Assembly (NCBI GenBank): GCA_948949055.1
Contig: CARBWQ010000051.1
Location: 1-6,532 of the forward strand
Direction of reading: 5' to 3'
Source: an uncultured Eubacteriales bacterium
GTDB taxonomy: Bacteria; Bacillota; Clostridia; Christensenellales; UBA1242
Length of the DNA stretch: 6,532 nucleotides
Each line of letters starts with the position of its first letter. Position 1 is the stretch's first letter. Positions 1 through 4,753 of this stretch are shown here, in pieces. Under the pieces are notes generated by a model. The model was not told the DNA's origin. It did no database searches and worked only from the letters and a program-made list of their open reading frames with translations. The position numbers were made by a program, and so were the translations under genes.

Positions 1-1402
1 TTTCTTTTAAAATGCTCTTAGCAATTTCCTGCTTTTCCTTAGACATATTCAAATCTTCAAAAAATGGAAGCAGTTCACTTACAGACATATTGCAAAGCTG
101 TGCTATATCTTTTCCTTTTATCTTAACTGACAACGCACTTTCGTTCAATCTTTTCCCTTTACAAGTTGGGCAGTCCATTTCATGAACAAACTTTCCTATT
201 TCAAATCTGATAAAATCACTTTTAGTTTCAGCAAGACGTCTTTTCAGATTATTTATTATACCTTCAAAAGATAATGCTTTTTTGCCATTAAAATGTTCAA
301 AAGTTTTATTTTGCTTTTCATTGTCATAAATTTCAAGTTTTTCGCCATTATTTCCATATAGCAAAATATCTATATGTTTCTTTGGCAAATCTTTGAGAGG
401 TTTATCAAGATCAATTCCATATTTCTTCGATAAAGCAACAAAGTATCTAGTAGCAAGGCCACCATTGTCCATTCGCCAACCAGATAAATTCAATGCCCCT
501 TCTCTTACCGACAAATGACTATCTCTTAAAACAATTGCCTCGTCAATATCAGAATATGTTCCAAGACCAGCACATGTAGGACAAGCTCCATAAGGTGCAT
601 TGAAGGAAAATAGTCTTGGGGTGATTTCTTCAAGAGTCCAACCACAATGAGGACATGCATAATTGGTACTGAAAAGAATTTCTTCGCCCTCTTTATCAAT
701 AATCACCAACCCCTCTGCCAGTTTAACTGCCGTTTCAATAGAATCTGTAAGTCTAGCTGTTATACCATCTTTAAGAACTATTCTATCAATAACCACACTG
801 ATATTGTGTTTAATATTTTTATCAAGAGTTATCTCTTCATCAAGCGAATAAATGCTACCGTCAACTTGAACCCTAACAAAGCCTGATTTTTTATAACTTT
901 CAAAGGCTTTAACAAAAGCGCCCTTTTGTCCTCGTACTGTTGGTGCTAAAATAGTAATCTTTGTACCTTTTTCATAACCCTCAACAGCATCAACTATTTG
1001 ATCAACTGTCTGTTGCTGGATAGGTTTATTACAATGTGGACAGTATGGTGTTCCAACTCTTGCAAACAAAAGTCTAAGATAATCATAAATTTCAGTAACA
1101 GTTCCCACCGTAGACCTAGGATTATGGTTTGTAGTCTTTTGGTCAATGGATATTGCCGGACTTAGTCCCTCAATAAACTCTACATCAGGTTTTTGCGCTT
1201 GACCTAAAAACTGACGAGCATATGAAGAAAGACTTTCCACATAACGCCTTTGACCTTCTGCAAAAATAGTGCCAAAAGCAAGACTAGACTTACCTGAGCC
1301 ACTGACACCAGTAAAAACGATTAATTTATTCTTAGGGATTTCAAGATCCACACTTTGCAAGTTATTTTCTCTTGCACCTTTTATAACAATTTTCTCTATC
1401 AT
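1..1402 (-). CDS. uvrA: UvrA, excinuclease ABC subunit A (N-terminal 467 residues; runs off the left edge)
   Basis: UvrA is the DNA-damage-recognising ABC ATPase of bacterial nucleotide excision repair; as a dimer it loads UvrB at lesions in the cytoplasm. The reading frame is open from the ATG at 1402 to the window edge. The start MIEKIVIKGARENNL matches the family start. The first Walker A motif, GVSGSGKS, is at residues 32-39, followed by the conserved segment EGQRRYVESLSSYARQFLGQ and the block SPAISIDQKTT. A CPHC-x20-CPTC zinc finger lies at about residues 249-276, with the same spacing as in E. coli UvrA, and an extra CPHC pair lies near residue 112. The part shown stops just before the first ABC signature (LSGGE) expected in this family, so about half of a roughly 940-residue protein is present. 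No key residue is missing. No Shine-Dalgarno sequence precedes the ATG; see the promoter entry for the leaderless arrangement. The upstream neighbour on this strand is uvrB, separated by a terminator and a decayed gene. Confidence 0.97.
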   Translation of the reverse strand, partial: MIEKIVIKGARENNLQSVDLEIPKNKLIVFTGVSGSGKSSLAFGTIFAEGQRRYVESLSSYARQFLGQAQKPDVEFIEGLSPAISIDQKTTNHNPRSTVGTVTEIYDYLRLLFARVGTPYCPHCNKPIQQQTVDQIVDAVEGYEKGTKITILAPTVRGQKGAFVKAFESYKKSGFVRVQVDGSIYSLDEEITLDKNIKHNISVVIDRIVLKDGITARLTDSIETAVKLAEGLVIIDKEGEEILFSTNYACPHCGWTLEEITPRLFSFNAPYGACPTCAGLGTYSDIDEAIVLRDSHLSVREGALNLSGWRMDNGGLATRYFVALSKKYGIDLDKPLKDLPKKHIDILLYGNNGEKLEIYDNEKQNKTFEHFNGKKALSFEGIINNLKRRLAETKSDFIRFEIGKFVHEMDCPTCKGKRLNESALSVKIKGKDIAQLCNMSVSELLPFFEDLNMSKEKQEIAKSILKE

Positions 1403-1408
1403 GCATTA

Positions 1409-1438
1409 ATTATACCACTTTTTTATCTGTTTTAGCAA
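1409..1438 (-). promoter_or_regulatory. uvrA promoter (extended -10), probable leaderless start
   Basis: Reading the minus strand, a perfect TATAAT lies at 1414-1409, preceded by TGG, which makes an extended -10 (TGnTATAAT). A weak -35, TTGCTA (4 of 6), lies at 1438-1433 with an 18-base spacer. Only six bases separate the -10 from the uvrA ATG at 1402. The usual transcription start, seven bases after the -10, would fall on the A of that ATG, and no ribosome-binding site fits in between. The hexamers are seen directly; the transcription start is inferred. No GAACnnnnGTTC-type LexA/DinR box is visible between the genes. Confidence 0.75.
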
Positions 1439-1475
1439 CAAAAGACAAGAATTTTTCGCTAAGATGTATTTTAAA

Positions 1476-1503
1476 TTGACATTATCAAAAAAAGTGATAA
1501 AAT
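1476..1503 (+). promoter_or_regulatory. Promoter of the decayed phosphoesterase gene, with a palindrome in the spacer
   Basis: A perfect -35, TTGACA (1476-1481), is followed after 16 bases by TAAAAT (1498-1503, 5 of 6). Between and overlapping these lies an inverted repeat, TTATCA (1482-1487) and TGATAA (1495-1500), separated by seven bases. Such a placement would suit a repressor operator, but no regulator can be named. The gene it serves is now broken. Confidence 0.6.
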
Positions 1504-1521
1504 TAATTTATATGATTATTT

Positions 1522-1526
1522 GAGGT
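1522..1526 (+). promoter_or_regulatory. Ribosome-binding site of the decayed phosphoesterase gene
   Basis: GAGGT lies four bases before the ATG at 1531 and fixes that start. Its good match shows the gene was once efficiently translated, in contrast to uvrA and the two small membrane-protein genes, which have no clear site. Confidence 0.6.
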
Positions 1527-1530
1527 AAAA

Positions 1531-1827
1531 ATGAAAACATATTTCACGTCTGACACACATTTTGGAAGCGATAGAACATTAAAGTTTAGCTGTCGCCCAT
1601 ATTCAAACGTTAAAGAAATGGACCAATCAATTATAGATAACTGGAATCAGCTAGTAAAAAGTGATGACTTTGGACATATTCATGAGAAATGTCTTGTAAA
1701 ACAATTTGGATTAAATGTTGGCATGGATTGACATTATTTCAAACCAGCAACCATTGAAACAATACTTTTCTATAAAAATGCTATTAAAAATCACTATGAC
1801 GAAGATGTTTTTATTAAAAATCTTTAA
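1531..1827 (+). pseudogene. Calcineurin-like metallophosphoesterase remnant: internal deletion plus premature TGA
   Basis: The first 66 codons (1531-1728) end at TGA 1729-1731. The same frame then continues for 31 recognisable codons (HYFKPATIETIL and onward) to TAA at 1825-1827. The N-terminus MKTYFTSDTHFG carries the D-x-H metal-binding motif (Asp8, His10), and RPYSNVKEMD followed by IIDNWN is typical of small bacterial calcineurin-like phosphoesterases (PF00149 type). After KSDD, where family members continue into the GD and GNH metal motifs, the sequence jumps directly to FGHIHEK and LNVGMD, which belong near the C-terminus. Two of the metal-binding motifs are therefore absent and most of the domain core is gone, so the product cannot be an active enzyme. 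The in-frame junction near 1665 points to an internal deletion, with the TGA a second lesion. A good promoter and ribosome site survive. The gene lies between uvrB and uvrA on the opposite strand. The family is clear; the original substrate is unknown. Confidence 0.85.
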
Positions 1828-1850
1828 TTCTTTATTTTATAAACATAAAA

Positions 1851-1872
1851 AAGCAACCTTTTAAGGTTGCTT
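1851..1872 (-). terminator. Intrinsic terminator after uvrB, possibly bidirectional
   Basis: AAGCAACC (1851-1858) and GGTTGCTT (1865-1872) form a perfect 8-bp stem with a TTTTAA loop; the palindrome can extend to 10 bp. On the minus strand it begins five bases after the uvrB stop and runs into TTTTTT (counting two stem T's), a good rho-independent terminator. On the plus strand it is followed by AATTTTTA, so it may also end transcripts from the phosphoesterase remnant. It separates uvrB from uvrA transcription. Confidence 0.88.
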
Positions 1873-1877
1873 AATTT

Positions 1878-3830
1878 TTATTTACCATTTAGTCGTTTTC
1901 GGAGTTTTTGAATTTGATTTCTAAGTTCAATCGCCCTTTCAAAATCAAGAGCTCCCGATGCAACCTTCATCATTGCAGTGAGTTTTTCAATCTGAGCAGG
2001 TATTTCATCTTTTCTGAGTTTTGTATCGGATACCTTTTTAGTTATTTCAAGGCTATTTCTTATATCCTTAATGATTGTTTGAGGTACGATTCCATGTTTA
2101 TTATTAAATTTCTCTTGAATCTGTCTTCTCTCCATTGTTACCTCAATTGCCCTCTTCATTGAGTCCGTAACAACGTCTGCAAACATGATCACATGACCAT
2201 TCGCATTTCTTGCAGCTCTTCCAATTGTCTGTATTAAAGCACCTTCACTTCTTAAAAAGCCCTCTTTATCAGCATCAAGAATACAAACAAGTTCTACCTC
2301 TGGCATATCAAGTCCCTCACGCAAAAGATTTATTCCCACAAGCACATCAAACTCACCTGCTCTTAAACCATTTACAATTTCTACTCTTTCCATAGTATCA
2401 ATCTCAGAATGCATATATTTAGTTTTAAAATTATGTTCCTGTAAATAAATTGTTAAGCTTTCTGCCATCTTCTTTGTAAGAGTTGTAACAAGCACCCTTG
2501 CCCCTCTTTTTATAGTCTTATCAATTTCTACCATCAACTCTTCAATCTGATTTTTGATTGGTCTAACTTCAATTAATGGATCAAGCAGACCTGTCGGTCT
2601 GATGACTTGTTCTACTACTTGACCGGCATGTGCAAGCTCATATTTAGCTGGCGTAGCTGAAACATACATGACTTGACCTAATTTGCTTTCAAATTCATCA
2701 AAAGTCAAAGGTCTATTATCTCTTGCAGCCTCCAATCTAAAACCAAACTCAACAAGAGATTGCTTTCTAGCTTTATCGCCATTATACATTGCTCTAATTT
2801 GTGGCAAAGTCATGTGGCTTTCATCTATTATTGTCAAAAAGCCCTTAGGGAAATAATCAATTAACGTATAAGGAGCTTCACCAGGTTTTCTTCCATCGAA
2901 ATAACGTGAATAATTTTCAATTCCACTACAATATCCAACCTCTCTCATCATTTCCATGTCATAAGCCACTCTTTGACCTATTCTTTCAGCCTCGATTAGT
3001 TTTCCATTATCTTCAAATTCTTTTATAGCAAGTTCTCTATCCTTCTCTATCTGACTCAACGCATTTTCCATTCTGGCTTTACCCACAGCATAATGAGTTG
3101 CCGGATAAATAGCAACATGTTTAAGCTCGTTGATTAAATTTCCACTTACTGGCTCAAAATTGTAAATCTTTTCAATTTCATCACCAAAAAACTGAACTTT
3201 TATTGCAAGTTCTGATTGATTGGCAGGGAATATATCCAGAGTATCACCTTTGACACGAAAAGTGGATCTTTTAAAGTCAATATCATTTCTCATATACTGA
3301 ATGTCTATAAGTTTGGATATAACCTCATCTCGATCGACAAAATCACCCTCTCTAAGTGAAATATGAAGATTATAATACTCTTCTGGATTTCCTAAACCAT
3401 AAATGCAGGAAACCGACGCTACAATAATTACATCATCTCTTTCCAAAACAGATGAAGTGGCACTTGAACGCAATTTATCAATTTCATCATTAATAGCCAT
3501 ATCCTTTTCAATGTAAGTATCAGAAGAAACTATATATGCCTCTGGTTGATAATAATCATAATATGACACAAAATATTCAACCCTGTTATGTGGGAAAAAT
3601 TCTCTAAATTCATTGCATAATTGTGCAGCTAGCGTCTTATTATGGGCGATAACAAGGGTCGGTTTATTCATCTTTTGTATTAAATTCGCCATTGTGAAAG
3701 TTTTTCCACTGCCTGTAACTCCTAAGAGAACTTGTTCTTTCAATCCTTCATTAAAACCATCAACTAATTTTTCAATCGCCTCAGGCTGATCGCCAGCTGG
3801 CGCATATTTTGAAACTAAATCAAAATCCAT
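1878..3830 (-). CDS. uvrB: UvrB, excinuclease ABC subunit B (complete, 650 residues)
   Basis: UvrB is the central DNA-damage-verifying helicase-fold protein of nucleotide excision repair. UvrA loads it on DNA, and it then recruits UvrC for incision. Seen in order: an N-terminus with KYAPAGDQP; Walker A GVTGSGKT at residues 37-44; the damage-probing beta-hairpin region with [11 protein letters not shown] from about residue 90; the DESH helicase motif II near residue 335; the [13 protein letters not shown] motif; QTIGRAARN; and a C-terminal UVR motif containing [12 protein letters not shown] (about residues 615-648), which binds UvrC or UvrA. The length is close to the family norm (E. coli has 673). 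The ATG at 3830 is supported by AAAGGA six bases upstream and by the family N-terminus. All motifs are intact. It has its own promoter and a strong terminator, but a same-strand small gene ends only 91 bases upstream with no terminator in between, so some co-transcription is possible. Confidence 0.98.
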   Translation of the reverse strand: MDFDLVSKYAPAGDQPEAIEKLVDGFNEGLKEQVLLGVTGSGKTFTMANLIQKMNKPTLVIAHNKTLAAQLCNEFREFFPHNRVEYFVSYYDYYQPEAYIVSSDTYIEKDMAINDEIDKLRSSATSSVLERDDVIIVASVSCIYGLGNPEEYYNLHISLREGDFVDRDEVISKLIDIQYMRNDIDFKRSTFRVKGDTLDIFPANQSELAIKVQFFGDEIEKIYNFEPVSGNLINELKHVAIYPATHYAVGKARMENALSQIEKDRELAIKEFEDNGKLIEAERIGQRVAYDMEMMREVGYCSGIENYSRYFDGRKPGEAPYTLIDYFPKGFLTIIDESHMTLPQIRAMYNGDKARKQSLVEFGFRLEAARDNRPLTFDEFESKLGQVMYVSATPAKYELAHAGQVVEQVIRPTGLLDPLIEVRPIKNQIEELMVEIDKTIKRGARVLVTTLTKKMAESLTIYLQEHNFKTKYMHSEIDTMERVEIVNGLRAGEFDVLVGINLLREGLDMPEVELVCILDADKEGFLRSEGALIQTIGRAARNANGHVIMFADVVTDSMKRAIEVTMERRQIQEKFNNKHGIVPQTIIKDIRNSLEITKKVSDTKLRKDEIPAQIEKLTAMMKVASGALDFERAIELRNQIQKLRKRLNGK

Positions 3831-3836
3831 AATAAA

Positions 3837-3842
3837 TCCTTT
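3837..3842 (-). promoter_or_regulatory. uvrB ribosome-binding site
   Basis: On the minus strand AAAGGA lies six bases before the uvrB ATG, a good Shine-Dalgarno match that fixes the start at 3830. Confidence 0.75.
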
Positions 3843-3859
3843 GTTGTTTATTTTTATCT

Positions 3860-3888
3860 ATTTTACAATAATTGTATAAAGAAGGCAA
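3860..3888 (-). promoter_or_regulatory. uvrB promoter overlapped by a 13-bp palindrome
   Basis: On the minus strand, -35 TTGCCT (3888-3883, 4 of 6) and -10 TAAAAT (3865-3860, 5 of 6) are 17 bases apart, giving a leader of about 20-25 bases. A perfect palindrome, TACAAT-A-ATTGTA (3864-3876), overlaps the -10 and the spacer. Its 6-1-6 layout is like the operators of some Firmicutes repressors, and it partly resembles Fur/PerR-type 7-1-7 boxes. No canonical LexA/DinR box is visible. The promoter is well supported; the operator idea is inference. Confidence 0.65.
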
Positions 3889-3921
3889 CAAATTTTACTT
3901 ATTATTCATGCCAATGGATAA

Positions 3922-4302
3922 CTACTTAAATATTGCTTTCAAAATTAGTCCAAATACAAAACTCACCGTCGCTAAAAACATACTACGAAGCACAAGCATC
4001 ATAAGTGCTTTCTTCTGCTTTTTAGAATCGGAAAGATATGTTTGACCTTTCTTTTTCAATTTAACGCAATAATAGTAACCATTCTTACTATCAGATACGA
4101 CAAAGTCGATATAGTTCTGCAAAGATAACCCTGTCATAATCTCATCAATCTCACTCACAGACAATATCATTTTATTGCAAACTTCTTTTGCTATATCGTG
4201 TGGAGAAATAAGATATGTTTTCTTCCCAGAACATACCTTGCAAAGATATTTTAAAACTAATTTTTCTTTACGTTCTTGCATTATTTTAATTTTTATTGAC
4301 AT
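3922..4302 (-). CDS. Small tail-anchored membrane protein with a winged-helix-like domain, paralogue of the divergent neighbour
   Basis: Function unknown. The roughly 90-residue cytoplasmic part (KEKLVLKYL ... ISPHDIAKEV ... VSEIDEIMTGLSLQNYIDFV ... GYYYCVKLKKKGQTYL) has the helix-helix-helix and beta-hairpin pattern of a winged helix, although DNA binding is not shown. It is followed by a lysine-rich linker (SDSKKQKK) and one hydrophobic segment at about residues 105-125 at the extreme C-terminus. With no signal peptide, this predicts a tail-anchored protein facing the cytoplasm. It aligns along its whole length with the 124-residue product at 4363-4737: KLVLK-x-L starts both, and QNYIDFV matches QEYISIK. 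The ATG at 4302 gives 126 residues, but Met8 (ATG at 4281) lines up exactly with the neighbour's start, so the true protein may be 119 residues. Neither start has a clear Shine-Dalgarno. It lies upstream of uvrB on the same strand with no terminator between them. Confidence 0.8.
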   Translation of the reverse strand: MSIKIKIMQERKEKLVLKYLCKVCSGKKTYLISPHDIAKEVCNKMILSVSEIDEIMTGLSLQNYIDFVVSDSKNGYYYCVKLKKKGQTYLSDSKKQKKALMMLVLRSMFLATVSFVFGLILKAIFK

Positions 4303-4324
4303 TTTGCAATTATTTCATACCTAA

Positions 4325-4352
4325 ATTGTGTAAACTCACCCTTATTTGTCAA
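4325..4352 (-). promoter_or_regulatory. Possible promoter of the 126-residue membrane-protein gene
   Basis: On the minus strand a perfect TTGACA (4352-4347) is followed after 16 bases by CACAAT (4330-4325, 4 of 6). A second perfect TTGACA occurs on the plus strand at 4296-4301, facing the other way, but no convincing -10 follows it at normal spacing. The two hexamers lie near the ends of the 60-base divergent intergenic region. Weak support overall. Confidence 0.35.
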
Positions 4353-4362
4353 TAAATTACAC

Positions 4363-4737
4363 ATGCTTGATATAAAGTCAAAATTGGTACTTAAAATTTT
4401 GTCAAAGGAATGCCCAAATGGTTCATTTAAGATAGTAGAATCAAAGGACATTATTTCTGCAATGCCAAACAAATATAGAGTAGATACAGATGGGCTTGAT
4501 AATATCCTTATATACTTAGAACGCCAAGAATATATATCAATAAAATATGACGATGATGGAATATATTGCCTATGTGTTCTTCCATTTGGCAATGAAGTGC
4601 TAGAAACAGAAAATTCACAAAAAAGAGAGGGAAATAATCCCCCTCCCTTTTGGAAACAATCACTAATGACCTTTACAATGTCACTAACATCATCCCTACT
4701 TGTACTTCTTCTAGCATATTTGCTATTCATCAAGTAA
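4363..4737 (+). CDS. Small tail-anchored membrane protein with a winged-helix-like domain, divergent paralogue
   Basis: Function unknown; 124 residues. The N-terminal part (MLDIKSKLVLKIL ... VESKDIISAMPNKYRVD ... LDNILIYLERQEYISIKY, then DDDGIYCLCVLPFGNEVL) has the same predicted winged-helix-like pattern as the neighbour at 3922-4302. A polar linker with a PPP run follows, then a hydrophobic segment from about residue 101 to the end (SLLVLLLAYLLFIK). No signal peptide is present, so a cytoplasmic head with a C-terminal anchor is inferred. This strand is chosen over the overlapping antisense frame (4293-4757) because of the paralogy and protein-like composition. The start has no Shine-Dalgarno but matches the paralogue's Met8 in spacing to KLVLK. 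It ends with tandem stops TAATAG, 16 bases before the end of the convergent surface-protein gene, and its own codons contain that gene's likely terminator. Confidence 0.82.
   Translation: MLDIKSKLVLKILSKECPNGSFKIVESKDIISAMPNKYRVDTDGLDNILIYLERQEYISIKYDDDGIYCLCVLPFGNEVLETENSQKREGNNPPPFWKQSLMTFTMSLTSSLLVLLLAYLLFIK
4619..4651 (-). terminator. Intrinsic terminator of the surface-protein gene, embedded in the opposing coding sequence
   Basis: On the minus strand AAAAGGGAGGG (4651-4641) pairs with CCCTCTCTTTT (4631-4621) in an 11-bp stem with one G-U pair and a 9-base loop, then continues to a run of six T's (4624-4619). This is a good rho-independent terminator about 100 bases after the TGA of the gene at 4754-6532. 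On the plus strand the wobble pair becomes an A-C mismatch and the tail is only TTTT then GG, so the plus-strand gene it sits in should be less affected. Confidence 0.7.
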
Positions 4738-4753
4738 TAGAAACAGCGAATCT

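Noticed and set aside
647..886. Plus-strand open frames within the uvrA region (647-886, 663-851)
   Set aside because: They are shadows of the uvrA coding strand, with no ribosome site or protein-like conservation.
1729..1731. TGA in the phosphoesterase frame as recoded Trp or selenocysteine
   Set aside because: Trp is TGG in the tryptophan codons checked in uvrA and the surface-protein gene, the latter gene ends in TGA, and the gene already lacks its catalytic core. A nonsense lesion is simpler.
1908..2395. Plus-strand open frames within uvrB (1908-2162, 2210-2395)
   Set aside because: They lie antisense to conserved UvrB codons and have no independent support.
3840..3892. TTTGTTG ... CAACAAA 7-bp inverted repeat bracketing the uvrB promoter
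   Set aside because: The arms are 39 bases apart and A+T-rich, and one arm is upstream of the transcription start, so no RNA hairpin forms; chance is likely.
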